Source: Thermoanaerobaculia bacterium (GTDB lineage: Bacteria > Acidobacteriota > Thermoanaerobaculia > Multivoradales > J023). From it: a stretch of DNA of 64,000 bases. The stretch lies in contig JAUIJL010000018.1 of the NCBI GenBank assembly GCA_030431255.1, positions 124,001-188,000 on the forward strand, read 5' to 3'. A program made the translations under genes and the position numbers. Of the stretch, positions 1 through 9,898 are shown one piece after another (the stretch's first letter is position 1; the number at the start of each line of letters is the position of its first letter). The notes beneath the pieces are model-generated. The model ran no database searches. It was not told where the DNA came from and was given only the letters and a program-made list of their open reading frames with translations.

Positions 1-2233
1 AGGAATGCCCGAGCTTGACCATGCAATCGAAATCGCCCGCCTCGGCGGCTTGCCTCAGCCACCCGTGGGATTCCTTGGCGTAGCCGAGATCGGCCAAGAA
101 TTTCGCAAGATAGGCAGGGGCGTTCTTGTTACCGTACTCGGCCGCGCGTTGCCAAAGCTCGACGGTCTTGGCATGGTCTTTATCGACGACGTTGCCATCG
201 GCGTAGAGGGCTCCGAGGAGGACCATGCCTTCAGTATTTCCACGCTCTACGGACTCACGAAGCCAGTCCAGGCTTTCCTTCGCAGCGGGCGGGGCCACAT
301 CCAGTAGGGCGCTACCTAGATCGTACATAGCCAGCCCGTCACCGGTCTCTGCAGCTTGTCGAAAGTATGCGATCGCCTCGGGGATCGAAGGTTCGGCCCA
401 GGTCCCGAAGCGCGCGGCGCGTCCGAGGGTGATCAGCGCAGCGGGGTAGCCTTTTTCGGCGGCCATTTTGAACCATCGCTTCGCTTCCTCGAGATCTTTC
501 TCGGTGCCTTGGCCAAGTTCGTATTTGCGGGCGACGCTTTGCATGGCAATCGCATTGCCATATTTGGCCGCACAAATGGAGAGTTGCAAACCTTGCTGGT
601 GTCGTGCGCCGCCGGGGTGGTCCGGCAGGCTAGCTAGCCAGCCGAGGAAGTGGATCGCTATGGGTTTCGCTATGGGTTCCAAGTAGCTCATCGAGCTATT
701 CTTCTCAGAATCGAGTTGGGCGATGAGTTCCAAGAATCGGCGAGCTCCGACGATGTCTTTCGGCCGGCCCAGGCCTTCACCCAAGACGAGGCTCCAGATA
801 AGGAGAGCCTCGGCATCGTTTTGCTCAGTGGCAAGTCGTTCTAACTCATCTAGATGGTCCGCAAGATATTGATCTGCCCGGGGGCGGTCGACGGCGAATC
901 CACAAGAGCCATAGAGCAAGAGACTAGCTAGCCAACAGCGTTCGACCGATCCGCCCAAATCGGCTGCTTCGCGGTAGCTCAGCCGTGCCACCTTGTAGTC
1001 CACTTTTTCTTCGCCAAGCCCATAGTGCAAAACGAACCCGCGGCGGAAGAGAACTCTGGCCTCTTGATTTTTGGTGAACTCGGTTTCCTCTTTAGCCAGC
1101 TCGTTCCATTTGTTCTGCCACCACCAATGCAGCTCACACCTCGAAGCCCTAGTGTGGTCGAGCTTCTCGATTTCGGCGATCAAGCGGGCATGCTCTTGAT
1201 CGACCTCATCGACGATCAAGGCGGCCCTGATTTGATCTCGAAAGCGACTATCCAATGGCGACTCCAAGTGCTCATTGAGCTGCTCCAGGGCAAGATCTCG
1301 ACGCTCCCGGAGCTTTCTGCGCTGAATCTTTTCCGGGCAACTCGACGCGAGCGGCAGCGATTTCAGCTTACCTTCCAATTTGACGGAGAGTCCCAGATCA
1401 TCAAGTTTTTGTTCTCGATTCCAGGCGCTCACCTCAGCCTCGACATACCTCACCAATGTGTCAGGCGTGATGAAGCCTTCAGCCTGCTGCACGGCTCCGC
1501 CCCTCAGTCCCCTCAATATCGCCGCGGAGAATACGCCGTTTCCCTCGATAGGATCATCGTACGTCAAGCCACCCTTCGGAACGGCCGATATCGAAACGAG
1601 CCCTTTGGCCTCAGTGAATGCCTTCAAGAACTCCGCTTCGGGATTGAAGGCCGCGCCGCGGGGATAATGTTTAACGACGATCTCGTGACAGGCATCCACG
1701 ATCAGCAGCTTTCTCTGCGCTTTACTCTTCTCGATGCCTTGTTGCAGGCTAGGAATTTCGAGTCCGGTGACCCTCAACATTGAACGGTCCGTGTCCGTGG
1801 CCGCGAGGCATTGGACTTGGCCGTCCGAAACACCGTGCGTGGCAAAAGAAACGATCAGCAATCCTTCCTTTTCGACCGTGGAACCTAGCTGGTTGAGCTC
1901 ACTGAGGATCTTATTTCTGCTCGCCCGGAAACGGTGTGCACCACGCGACGACAGAATCTTCAGTCGATAGCGGGATTCTCTCTTCTGCGGTTCGCCGTCC
2001 GTCAAGGCGAGCCAGACCCTTTCGGGATCGAGCAGCCCGAGATCGCAGGAGAATAAATAGGCGAGATCCACGGCATCGTCGGCCGCGCACGCCACAGGCC
2101 TGAGTCGCCTATCCTCGAAGGAGCGAACGCCGACAAATAGGCCAGCGGAAGCTGCCGGAGCCCACGGCTGATCGACCCATTCTTCCGTGATTCCTCGGCT
2201 GGCCCTGACCTCGGCATGGGCACCGTCACTCAT
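1..2233 (-). CDS. Caspase-like peptidase with C-terminal Sel1-like repeats (partial)
   Basis: The frame is open without a stop from an ATG at 2233 down to the left edge, so the C-terminus is missing (at least 744 residues). I read it directly from the minus strand. Residues about 30-260 look like a peptidase C14 (caspase/metacaspase) fold: a motif ending ATHG gives a candidate catalytic His133, and VDACHE gives Cys182. A charged, helical stretch follows. The last ~300 residues carry Sel1-like repeats (alternating A..G...A...L and W...AAE.G patterns), a helical solenoid that usually binds partners. The start overlaps the stop of the upstream GTPase gene by 8 bp (ATGAGTGA), so the two are translationally coupled. 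Family knowledge: bacterial C14 peptidases act as proteolytic effectors in conflict or cell-death systems. The role here is inferred from the context; no substrate can be read from the sequence. Confidence 0.85.
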   Translation of the reverse strand, partial: MSDGAHAEVRASRGITEEWVDQPWAPAASAGLFVGVRSFEDRRLRPVACAADDAVDLAYLFSCDLGLLDPERVWLALTDGEPQKRESRYRLKILSSRGAHRFRASRNKILSELNQLGSTVEKEGLLIVSFATHGVSDGQVQCLAATDTDRSMLRVTGLEIPSLQQGIEKSKAQRKLLIVDACHEIVVKHYPRGAAFNPEAEFLKAFTEAKGLVSISAVPKGGLTYDDPIEGNGVFSAAILRGLRGGAVQQAEGFITPDTLVRYVEAEVSAWNREQKLDDLGLSVKLEGKLKSLPLASSCPEKIQRRKLRERRDLALEQLNEHLESPLDSRFRDQIRAALIVDEVDQEHARLIAEIEKLDHTRASRCELHWWWQNKWNELAKEETEFTKNQEARVLFRRGFVLHYGLGEEKVDYKVARLSYREAADLGGSVERCWLASLLLYGSCGFAVDRPRADQYLADHLDELERLATEQNDAEALLIWSLVLGEGLGRPKDIVGARRFLELIAQLDSEKNSSMSYLEPIAKPIAIHFLGWLASLPDHPGGARHQQGLQLSICAAKYGNAIAMQSVARKYELGQGTEKDLEEAKRWFKMAAEKGYPAALITLGRAARFGTWAEPSIPEAIAYFRQAAETGDGLAMYDLGSALLDVAPPAAKESLDWLRESVERGNTEGMVLLGALYADGNVVDKDHAKTVELWQRAAEYGNKNAPAYLAKFLADLGYAKESHGWLRQAAEAGDFDCMVKLGHS

Positions 2234-3497
2234 CGACTTCCTCCCAGGGCGATTTGCTATTTGCGTCGTCGGTCACCGAGCGCTGCGCAGATTGCATCGC
2301 CGCCCTGGCCTGTTCTTCGCTGGCGCCATCCAAGAAGTAGAGAATCGCGGCTTGCCCGAGTGCCCAGGTGGTGCTGCCGGCGACGGCTGAGCTGATGGCC
2401 AGACCTGCCCCGGGGATCAACTTCACTAGCCCCCGAGCCAATTCTCGAGCCACCATCGCCGCACCCACATTGACGCCCATGGCGGAAGCGAATTCAGCGG
2501 CCGTTTTTTTGGAGAGGTCCCGTCCCGAAACAAAACCGATACCGCTAATCATGGCGAGCTGAGTCGCCGTCAGTGGAATCGCATCTGCTATCGGAAACGG
2601 CGTGGCGGCGATGCCGGCGCAGAGCGCCGACGACGCCGTGACGATGTCGCTGGCCAGGCGTCGCTGGACGGCTTGGACCTGGGCGGTCCGCGCCATGATC
2701 AGCTGGGCGTTCTGCGGCAGGGCTTCGACGAGATAGGTGACCAACTGGTCGATATTCCAGGAGTTGCCGTAGACCAGTTTCTCCCTGTCGTACTCGGCGT
2801 ATGCGGAGGTCGGAAAGATCTCGGCCAAGCGGAAATCCCGGTCTGAGAAGGCGTCAGCGAGCGCCCGCCGAGCCTTGGTAATATTTTCTTGCTTACCGGG
2901 GTGGTCGTAGGGTGGCTCGATTCGTTTGGGATCCAATTCGTCGACTTGTGTCAAGACCCCGAGGATCGGCGGCTCGTAGTGGTGGCTCGCTTTGAGGTGT
3001 GCCCGGATCTCAAGCGCCACGGCAACATCTTCTTCGACCCGCGCGTCGACCTCTTTGGCCTTGCAAAGAAAGAGAATCGCGTCCGGTATCCGGTCCACGA
3101 ATGCCGCGCGGATATCGTCCTCCGCGTGCTCGAAGTCCGCCGAGTCGGGACGGATTCGATCCCCGAGCCCTCGGGTGTCCAGAATCTCCAAACTCCCGAG
3201 GCTTGAGCTGTATTGGTGCCATTGGGCTCTTCCGCTGCAGGCGACGACGGAGCCAACATCCGTCACCGGTTTTTTGAAGATCGCATTGATGAGCGAAGAT
3301 TTGCCTGCCCCTCGACGGCCCATGACCATGATTCGTGGAGCTCGGGTGTCGACGACTAGAGCCCTCAGTTGAGCTACGGCGTCGTCGACCCGTTCCCTGA
3401 GCACGGGAGGAAGGCGTTCGATGCCTTCCTGCCACAAAGCAATTAATTCGTTTGGACTTGGTATATCCTGACCTGGATGGTCTGATTTTGTGTGCAT
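2226..3497 (-). CDS. P-loop GTPase with C-terminal DUF697-like hydrophobic region
   Basis: A 423-residue protein. G1 is GRRGAGKSS (residues 60-68), G3 is within LDTRGLGD and G4 resembles TQVDELD, which places it among Era/dynamin-like TRAFAC GTPases. Residues about 280-400 are rich in Ala, Gly, Ile and Val (AATPFPIADAIPLTATQ, then a glycine-rich hydrophobic stretch), as in the DUF697 region that follows such GTPases and is thought to associate with membranes. It starts 47 bp downstream of the caspase-like gene and overlaps the next gene by 8 bp, so it is the middle gene of a three-gene operon. Inference: it acts as the NTP-dependent switch or membrane component between the two caspase-like proteins. 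The GTPase call is strong; the link to cell death is contextual. Confidence 0.9.
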   Translation of the reverse strand: MHTKSDHPGQDIPSPNELIALWQEGIERLPPVLRERVDDAVAQLRALVVDTRAPRIMVMGRRGAGKSSLINAIFKKPVTDVGSVVACSGRAQWHQYSSSLGSLEILDTRGLGDRIRPDSADFEHAEDDIRAAFVDRIPDAILFLCKAKEVDARVEEDVAVALEIRAHLKASHHYEPPILGVLTQVDELDPKRIEPPYDHPGKQENITKARRALADAFSDRDFRLAEIFPTSAYAEYDREKLVYGNSWNIDQLVTYLVEALPQNAQLIMARTAQVQAVQRRLASDIVTASSALCAGIAATPFPIADAIPLTATQLAMISGIGFVSGRDLSKKTAAEFASAMGVNVGAAMVARELARGLVKLIPGAGLAISSAVAGSTTWALGQAAILYFLDGASEEQARAAMQSAQRSVTDDANSKSPWEEVDE

Positions 3498-3544
3498 GAT
3501 ATTTCCTATAGAGCGCTCAATATTCGAAATCTGGACACTCCGGC

Positions 3545-5488
3545 TCAGTGGCGTTTGAAGACTCGGAAAGAGCGTTTGAGAGTGCCCCAGGTCTCCGCCT
3601 CTTCTATGGACATGCCGCGGGCGGCGATGGAGCCCAGCAGGCCGGTAGCTATGGAGGCTTCGCCAGAGCTACCGGTATCAACGGCGTCGGGGCCACCTAG
3701 CCCCCTGAATCCGGATTGCGTCAAGAAGGACAAGTCAACTTCCGAGAGACTGTTGAAGAGCTGTATGTACTCCAGGCCGCCTGTCCAAGTGGCGGTGAGC
3801 TTGCGTCTCCCTTTCCCGACGGTGCGTGACTGTCCGGGCGCCAGCGCTTCGTGACCGCCCCGGACCGGGTCGAGAAGATGGACCTCGCCCTGATCGCTGA
3901 GGTGAAAAAGATAGGGAAAAATAGGTTCTCGGCTGAGATTCGAGACCTTGAAGGCCATTCGCTGGCCGACTTCGAAGCTAAAGTCACCGCCCTCCAGCAT
4001 CGTCTCCGCTTCGGCCCACCCTTCGTCGGTCTCGGCCAGGAATTGCAGCTCGCATGGCATCCAAGGGCGCTGAGACGCCAGGTCAAGCATTTGACGGTAG
4101 CGTGCCCACTTCACAAGGTTGGCGATCAGGTTAGAGAGTCCCTCCGGGTCATCGATGTTCTGGGCAGTTCCCAGGGGAACGTCGCCGGGAAGCCAGGCTT
4201 GCCATGTACTTGGCTCGGAGAAACATGACTGTTCGAGCAGGCGGAAATCAGCTTCATCAGGTGAGTCGGTCAACGCGACACCCGGAGCAGACTGGAGACC
4301 CGCGATAAGGTCCTGAGGCGCTGAGACGCCCGCGACCTCCAGCTGCACGAAAACCTTCAAGCGCTGATGGCTCTCGGGCCGCCGCAGCTCGAAGGCCCTG
4401 AATCCGGGGAGAATCGCGTCGGGCGGAGCCCCGTCGAGCAGCCTGGCGCGGGCCGTGGTCGACTCTACTTCCAGGACTTCGGCCCGCGCTGTTTGCTGAT
4501 CAGTCTCCGGTACCCGCGTGCCGGGGGGATAGAGCGCCCAGATCGACCCTTCGACCAAGCCATGGAGTATTCCTCCATCCAGTCGGATCTCGTGGCCGTC
4601 GCGGCGGGAAACTAAAACATAGCGATCGCCGAGGCGAGGCTCGCCCGTGGAGATCGGCTTCTGTCGATCACCTTCTAATTGCGGATTTTGGGTCGGGAAA
4701 GCTGATGTGACCTGCAACCTGGCCAGCTCGAAGACATCAATCCACATCGCTCCGTCTTGGGCATTCCGTAAGTTTCTATAAAAGTAGTAGCTGAAAGCTC
4801 CGTAGGCCGAGGATGGATTACCCTGCCGAGCACCGATTTCACAAGCGGCTTGATCGGCTCGACAAGCCGAAGCGAGTACATAGCCCGCTCTCTCCAGGCC
4901 ATCTCCTCCCAGGCCGCGGCCACCCAGCCACCGAGGTGGTGGGGGCTCCGGTGGCAGAGCGCTCGGCGGCAATAGGCGCCGGCGGACACCGAAGGCGTTC
5001 CGAGCCATGCTGCCCGAGTGACAGGAGTCGATGACCAGTACGACGGAGCCGGCTGATCGCCTCACCTCCTGCAGCCAAAGGCGAATCCATTCGTCCGAGA
5101 TATCTAGATTCCGATCCGACCGGCGGCGCCCGCTGTCATAGGGCACCAAAGTTTCCGATTGGCCTGACGACTTCCGTTGCTTTTTGCAGTAGGAACCGTG
5201 GCCGGAATAGTGCATGAAGATCTCCGCCGGCGCTCCTTTGGAGGCCGAAGATTCGGCGAATCGAGCGAGTTTCTCGAGCGCGTCGAAAATTCCTTCACGA
5301 CTGGCCTCAGCATCGAGCAGCGTCGAAATTTCGCCCGCGTCATATCCGCGGGCGAGCAGCGTGCGGCGCGCTAGCTCGACATCGTTCCGGCAGCCTTTGA
5401 GCTGTTCTTGCTCGTCAAAATTCGGGTACTCATTGATACCGATCAGCAAGGCTCGACGGGGTTTTGAAATGAAATTTTGATGAGTCAT
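3545..5488 (-). CDS. Caspase-like peptidase (C14) with long C-terminal extension
   Basis: A 647-residue protein starting at ATG 5488, preceded by GGAG six bases upstream. The N-terminal ~260 residues form a clear C14 domain: RRALLIGINEY opens the first strand, HYSGHG supplies the catalytic His97 and VIDSCHSG supplies Cys156. The remainder (about 270-640) has no catalytic signature I recognise. It contains a segment of the type seen in DUF4384-like regions near FEVGQRMAFKVSN (a predicted beta-rich ligand- or membrane-facing module), but that assignment is tentative. First gene of the operon with the GTPase and the second caspase-like gene. Bacterial orthocaspases of this kind cleave after basic residues in characterised cases; the specificity here is unknown. 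Confidence 0.92.
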   Translation of the reverse strand: MTHQNFISKPRRALLIGINEYPNFDEQEQLKGCRNDVELARRTLLARGYDAGEISTLLDAEASREGIFDALEKLARFAESSASKGAPAEIFMHYSGHGSYCKKQRKSSGQSETLVPYDSGRRRSDRNLDISDEWIRLWLQEVRRSAGSVVLVIDSCHSGSMARNAFGVRRRLLPPSALPPEPPPPRWLGGRGLGGDGLERAGYVLASACRADQAACEIGARQGNPSSAYGAFSYYFYRNLRNAQDGAMWIDVFELARLQVTSAFPTQNPQLEGDRQKPISTGEPRLGDRYVLVSRRDGHEIRLDGGILHGLVEGSIWALYPPGTRVPETDQQTARAEVLEVESTTARARLLDGAPPDAILPGFRAFELRRPESHQRLKVFVQLEVAGVSAPQDLIAGLQSAPGVALTDSPDEADFRLLEQSCFSEPSTWQAWLPGDVPLGTAQNIDDPEGLSNLIANLVKWARYRQMLDLASQRPWMPCELQFLAETDEGWAEAETMLEGGDFSFEVGQRMAFKVSNLSREPIFPYLFHLSDQGEVHLLDPVRGGHEALAPGQSRTVGKGRRKLTATWTGGLEYIQLFNSLSEVDLSFLTQSGFRGLGGPDAVDTGSSGEASIATGLLGSIAARGMSIEEAETWGTLKRSFRVFKRH

Positions 5489-5623
5489 ACGATTCTCCGG
5501 CGGTTGGAAGAAGACCTTCCCTAGATGGAAAGAGCTAAGTGGATAGACCCAGTGGACAGACCTAATGGACTGCGTTCATTCCAGGCAACCCGAAACGGAG
5601 AATTTTGTTACCGGAGTGTCTAG

Positions 5624-6121
5624 TCGGGCCAAAGCGAAATAGGGCGACCGGCGGAGTCCTTTGCTGTTATCGCCAATTTCAGGATTTCATCGAGCTCGGG
5701 TGAATACGTTCTGAAGATCTTCGAATGTGGCAATTTCGAAGAGGTTGGGCTCGCCGATTTACTCGGCCACCTTGCGGAATTCAGCTTCACAACTCCGAAG
5801 GTGAGACCCCTCGAGCAGGGAGGATTCGTCACTCGCTTTGAAGGCAAGCCCGTCTTGATCAAGAGGTTCGTCGAAGGGAGAGTCTTCGAAAAGCCGAATC
5901 TCAAGCAGATCGAAGAAGCCGGCGCCGCCTTGGCCAGGCTTCATGCGGTGCCGCCGCCAAGCGGTCTCAGCCAGGAGCATGTCTACGAGGTTCACGTTTA
6001 CCCAGACGTGCTGGATCGCCGTGGGGCCCCTTCGTCAGCTGGTTTTCGGAGAGAAAATCTGAATTCGATTAGCTCATGGCGGCTCGGAGCTTGCCAGTCG
6101 GCTTGGCCCACGGCGATCTAG
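5624..6121 (+). pseudogene. Remnant of an APH/homoserine-kinase-like phosphotransferase
   Basis: The frame opens immediately after an in-frame TAG (5621-5623) and has no ATG before recognisable protein begins. The reading includes SSGEYVLKIFECGNF and then GKPVLIKRFVEGRVF, followed by AALARLHAVPPP. That is the N-lobe and hinge pattern of the phosphotransferase enzyme family (APH, type II homoserine kinase). Similarity fades near 6010, before the catalytic loop, and the frame ends at 6121 just before the IS66 relic. It therefore lacks both a proper start and the catalytic half. Divergent to the caspase operon. Best read as a gene broken by mobile-element activity. Confidence 0.6.
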
Positions 6122-6332
6122 GATTCGACGCCTGGAAGTTTACATAAACCAAATAATCGGACGCTATGGGCGGCAGACTGTCATCACGGCTGATTGACCC
6201 CGTCAACGTGGAGCTACCATCACTGGACTCCGTCTGACTCTTTGATGTGGAAGCGGCTCCAGAGGTTGTATTGCGGATACTCGCAAACTTCGTAGTGGGC
6301 GCGACCGATGCTCTCCCAATCGCTTTTTGCCC

Positions 6333-6972
6333 GTAAACGCCTGGGGAACGCACCCCGGAAGCCGCACGGCCCCGACGACTCGGTTCTGAGACTGAAATCA
6401 GGCAGGCAAACGCTTCGATTTCAGGTCGATCTCTGCGGCCCAAGCGAACGGAGCCGCTTCGTTGAGCCGGCTTTCCGGTAGGTCCGGTAGCCGTTCGAAG
6501 AGCCAGGCTAGGTAGGCGAAGGGATCCCAGCCGTGGTAGCGGCAGGTGCCGACCAGGGTGTAGATGGCTGCTACCCCCGCCACCTCCAGAGCCGAAAGCA
6601 CCTCGGCCAAATCCCGACCTTCGACTCGGCTCGGCAGACTCAACCGCAGCCCGCTCGGAAAAACGAGCTCGAAACCGTCGTCGCTCGACGGAGCCCGGGC
6701 TCGTTCCGGACGAATCTCTACCGAGAGAAACTCGGGCGTGGATTCCAGAGACTCGTCGACGACCTCACCCAGGCGATTGCGCCAGCGGTGAAACGTGGAA
6801 AGCGCGAGGTTGTTTCTCCGGCAGAACTCGAGCTGAGAAAGGCCGCTGTGGCGCTGAGCGATCAGCGTGCGGTGCCAGAAACCTTGACCGCGGCGTCGGC
6901 GAGAGGGCCGAGATTTCGTTTGATCCATGTTCGTTTACCTCCGAACCGGATCATCGCTGGTCAGCGGACCTT
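6333..6972 (-). mobile_element. IS66-family relic, internally deleted and 5'-truncated
   Basis: The 3' end (at 6333 on the plus strand) begins with GTAAACGCC, the same terminal motif found at the outer end of the second copy near 44 kb. Homology to that copy starts at about 6972 (AGGTCCGCT...), so roughly the first 34 bp, including the other terminal inverted repeat, are missing here. Inside, tnpA is joined in frame to the last codons of tnpC; tnpB and nearly all of the transposase are deleted. It cannot encode its own transposition. Confidence 0.85.
6398..6928 (-). pseudogene. IS66 tnpA fused in frame to the C-terminus of tnpC
   Basis: Residues 1-118 are an IS66 TnpA-type protein: a basic N-terminus, then a helix-turn-helix around LSQLEFCRRNNLALSTFHRW. 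From about residue 119 the sequence switches to the C-terminal tail of the IS66 transposase TnpC (TCRYHGWDPFAYLAWLFERL, LPDLPESRLNE). The DDE catalytic core is absent. The open frame across the junction is a product of deletion rather than a natural gene. The second copy at 44062 shows the undeleted end of tnpA. Confidence 0.85.
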
Positions 6973-7123
6973 CGAGAGTCTGTGTTCTTGGGCCTGGCGC
7001 AGGGTCGCCCAGGTCAACATTGCCTATTGACACGAGCGACGAAATGCGTCAAGATTAATTTCGTCGATATTACGGGTGAGCCCCGCCACCCGATCATGTA
7101 AATGAATTTCTGTGGAGAGAGCG

Positions 7124-8368
7124 ATGCCGAACGAAAAGAAATCCTACACACCTTTCCTTTACCGGAACTTGCTCGATCGACTAAAGGAAACCCGCGAATT
7201 CATGCCAAGAGTTCTCATCGTAGGCGGGCCGGGTTTGGGCAAAACCACAATCCTCAATAGGTTTCGCCAGGAGGTGGAGAACGACGACTCTATCGTGATT
7301 GATGACCTTGATCGCGATTTCGTAAAACACACAAATGCCTATTCCACAAGTCTCAAACCAGACTCCACTCGGGCGGTCATCGCGGCGGCGCGCAATCCCG
7401 AAGATTTGATCAATACCGGTGATGACGGAGCGAGCCTCCTACGCTCGTTTGACATTATTTCGCTGGATCCCAGCGCCAGCACAGTCTCCCCCATCTCAGT
7501 GCTCACTTCGACTCACCAGCGATTCAAAGAAGAAAGAATGAATGGAGAGTCGCTGGTCGAAGATGAGACTCTTCAGATTTGGCGACGAGCGATCCTTCAG
7601 GCATCGGGAGGTCACCCTACGCTTCTCAAAGCTGGAAACGACATCCTACTTCGACTTTGGGCTTTCTTCCCAGACACCCTTGGATTTCGAGAGAAAGAGC
7701 TTTTGAGTAAGCCGCCCGCTCAAGACGAAGTCGAGAAATACTTGGAATCTGCTACGAGAGATTTCGCAACCGCGATCGTCAATCCGGTGGTGGATCGCAT
7801 GGCGGAGCGAAACACGACACGTCTTCTAGAGCAGCTAAAAGCTCTCGGTTCCGGTGACACATGGAATGGCGACGCCACCGACCGCGATGATCTCCTAGCC
7901 ACAGGGCTGGTTTCGCCCTCGGAAGACGGAGGTCTTCAACCCATGTGCCGTCCGTTTCGGAACGCCGTCCAAGCCCATAAAGCTACCCACAACCCTTATG
8001 TCACCCGTCGAACCACACAGACCACCGCCGTCTCTAAGCGCGTGGAAGTGGCATGGACCCTGGGCAGCACCGGAAACAATGAAGGCTCCCTACAGCTGCA
8101 TGGCGAAGGCAATTTCCCCCACTCCATACCCCTGCGCGGAGGAAGCTGGAGGCTGCTCGGGCGTCTAGCGGAGGAACAAGGCGGAGTCGTGCCCATAGAA
8201 GCCCTGCAAGCGGATCTCGGCCTGCCTTCCGAAACAGCGGTCCGCTCAGCCATCCAGCGATTGGTTCGAGAGTTGCGGTCCGCGTCGGTAGAGGATCTCA
8301 TCGAGAACGTTCACGGACAAGGTTATTGCCTCCCCCTCATCCCACACATCGAGCTGAAGGAACGATAA
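7124..8368 (+). CDS. P-loop ATPase with C-terminal OmpR-like winged-helix domain
   Basis: A 414-residue protein. I chose ATG 7124, which has GGAGAG just upstream, over a GTG at 7112. A Walker A motif, GGPGLGKTT (residues 34-42), is followed by a Walker-B-like VIDDLD, so the N-terminal half is a small AAA/STAND-type ATPase. The last ~85 residues read like a transcriptional-regulator winged helix: a dimerising SAIQRLVRELR helix and then ENVHGQGYCL, matching the usual VrGrGYrL wing. The order is therefore ATPase sensor then DNA-binding output. It lies just before, and convergent with, the pseudokinase gene, so it may control the kinase cluster; that is inference from position only. Confidence 0.75.
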   Translation: MPNEKKSYTPFLYRNLLDRLKETREFMPRVLIVGGPGLGKTTILNRFRQEVENDDSIVIDDLDRDFVKHTNAYSTSLKPDSTRAVIAAARNPEDLINTGDDGASLLRSFDIISLDPSASTVSPISVLTSTHQRFKEERMNGESLVEDETLQIWRRAILQASGGHPTLLKAGNDILLRLWAFFPDTLGFREKELLSKPPAQDEVEKYLESATRDFATAIVNPVVDRMAERNTTRLLEQLKALGSGDTWNGDATDRDDLLATGLVSPSEDGGLQPMCRPFRNAVQAHKATHNPYVTRRTTQTTAVSKRVEVAWTLGSTGNNEGSLQLHGEGNFPHSIPLRGGSWRLLGRLAEEQGGVVPIEALQADLGLPSETAVRSAIQRLVRELRSASVEDLIENVHGQGYCLPLIPHIELKER

Positions 8369-8455
8369 GAGAACGCGCTCTTGGGGAACCGCATCGCACC
8401 CGAGAGCATCCCACTATTACCAAACGTAAGTTGCGACGGGGTTCGGCGCTCCTCC

Positions 8456-9898
8456 TTACCACCCCCACCCGCCAGGCATTCGGGAAGCCGGCCACGTCGC
8501 TTCCAGGACCTTCTCTTCATCCCAATATGTTCCTCGCAGCACCTCAGATACCGCCCGAAGGCTCCGGAAGGCCCCCGAGGAAAACAGATTGGTCGCAGAC
8601 GTGATGGCACCGATAAGGGTGTCGTCTACCACATTGCGTTCCCAACCCCTGGATAAGGGCCGGGATAGATCTCCGCACACGATCTGGTAAAACAAGACCG
8701 CGAAAGCATAAAAATCCGATTGCATGCTCGCGACATCAGGGTTGCTTCCCGGCAGCCCATAAAGCCTCTGGCCTACCGAGCCGGGGTTCCTCGGCAGTGC
8801 GAAATCTGTCAAATAAACACGCGGAGAACCATTCGAGCCTACTTTCACCAAAATGTTCCGAGGTGAAAGCCCACCGTGGATAACACCCGAGTTGTGAGCA
8901 ACCGCTAAGGCATCCGCCACCTGCGCCACTATATCCAAGCGGAAAAAAAGAGAAGATCTCAACAGGTCGACTCGGTCCGCCAAGGACTCAGCCGAAGTCT
9001 GAGCCATTGCTATAAACGGCACTTTCCCTTCGAGATTATAGTCGCGGACTCTAATCAGCCTTTTGCACCGCCGTAAAGCTCCTCGCAGTTGGTAGAGCCA
9101 GAGCGTTCGATGCCTGAGCAAGCCCAGCGCCCGTCGATTAAAGATCAGCTGAAATACTCTTCGCTTGAACGTGCGGAGATGAATCCCTATCCACTTTTCA
9201 CCCACCTCGGTCTTCCCCACAAATTCCAACAATCGCCAATCCGGCGAGTCCGGTAGCTCTTGCCCACAAGACGGGCGCCAGCCGGGAGTCTCTTCGTCCT
9301 CAAGACGACACGCCTCCTCTCCCTCTCGGGGTGGATTCCAAGAAGAAAGCCCTTGAAGACCTACCTCGAAAACCTCTACGGGCTGGGGCAAGTCCCTCAT
9401 CTCATATTTTCCGTGCCGCCACCAACAGATGTGAGCAAACTTTGCCGAAGGACCCAAATCGCTCGTACGTAGAAGATCCGCCATGCCTCGCGTAAGGAGT
9501 ATCTGCGGCCTTGACGCCACCTCACTGAGCCGCTCTGCAACAACTGGGACGTCGTCCGATACTCCTGGCATGTCGACATGCCCTCCAATAGATAAGTTGA
9601 CTTCTTCTCCTCGAAGGCAACACAAATCCAATGCACAATCTAAAGCCTGTACAGGATCGTCGAAGATCAAGCAAAGTGCCCGCGGCGCAAGTCTCACCTC
9701 CGTCCCGTAAACCTCCGGCGAGAATCGTGGGCCAAAGAGGTCTGCCCAGCCGATGGCAGCCACCTCTTCCTCGATAGGGAAAAATGGATCCACCTGTCTC
9801 AGCCGTAGAACGGCACGAACCCCAGTCAAGGGCATGGACTTAAGTCCCTCGGTGCTCACTAACCAAAGACCTTGCGGCTCCAGATCGTTACGGAGCAA
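8456..9898 (-). CDS. Cyclase-homology domain fused to a pseudokinase
   Basis: About 480 residues. The listed start is a TTG at 9898 with no good Shine-Dalgarno; an in-frame stop lies a few codons further upstream, so the true start is uncertain by at most about 14 codons. Residues about 40-180 resemble a degenerate class III nucleotide-cyclase homology domain (LCLIFDDPVQALDCAL, then NLSIGGHVDM). Residues about 220-430 are a protein-kinase fold that has lost key residues: the catalytic loop is HGGLSPRN (341-348) in place of HRDLKPxN, the metal-binding motif is DFA (365-367) instead of DFG, and no glycine loop is visible. It should therefore be catalytically inactive and act as a scaffold or allosteric partner. 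It is divergent from the large kinase at 10204, which has the same domain types in active form. Confidence 0.8.
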   Translation of the reverse strand: MLRNDLEPQGLWLVSTEGLKSMPLTGVRAVLRLRQVDPFFPIEEEVAAIGWADLFGPRFSPEVYGTEVRLAPRALCLIFDDPVQALDCALDLCCLRGEEVNLSIGGHVDMPGVSDDVPVVAERLSEVASRPQILLTRGMADLLRTSDLGPSAKFAHICWWRHGKYEMRDLPQPVEVFEVGLQGLSSWNPPREGEEACRLEDEETPGWRPSCGQELPDSPDWRLLEFVGKTEVGEKWIGIHLRTFKRRVFQLIFNRRALGLLRHRTLWLYQLRGALRRCKRLIRVRDYNLEGKVPFIAMAQTSAESLADRVDLLRSSLFFRLDIVAQVADALAVAHNSGVIHGGLSPRNILVKVGSNGSPRVYLTDFALPRNPGSVGQRLYGLPGSNPDVASMQSDFYAFAVLFYQIVCGDLSRPLSRGWERNVVDDTLIGAITSATNLFSSGAFRSLRAVSEVLRGTYWDEEKVLEATWPASRMPGGWGW

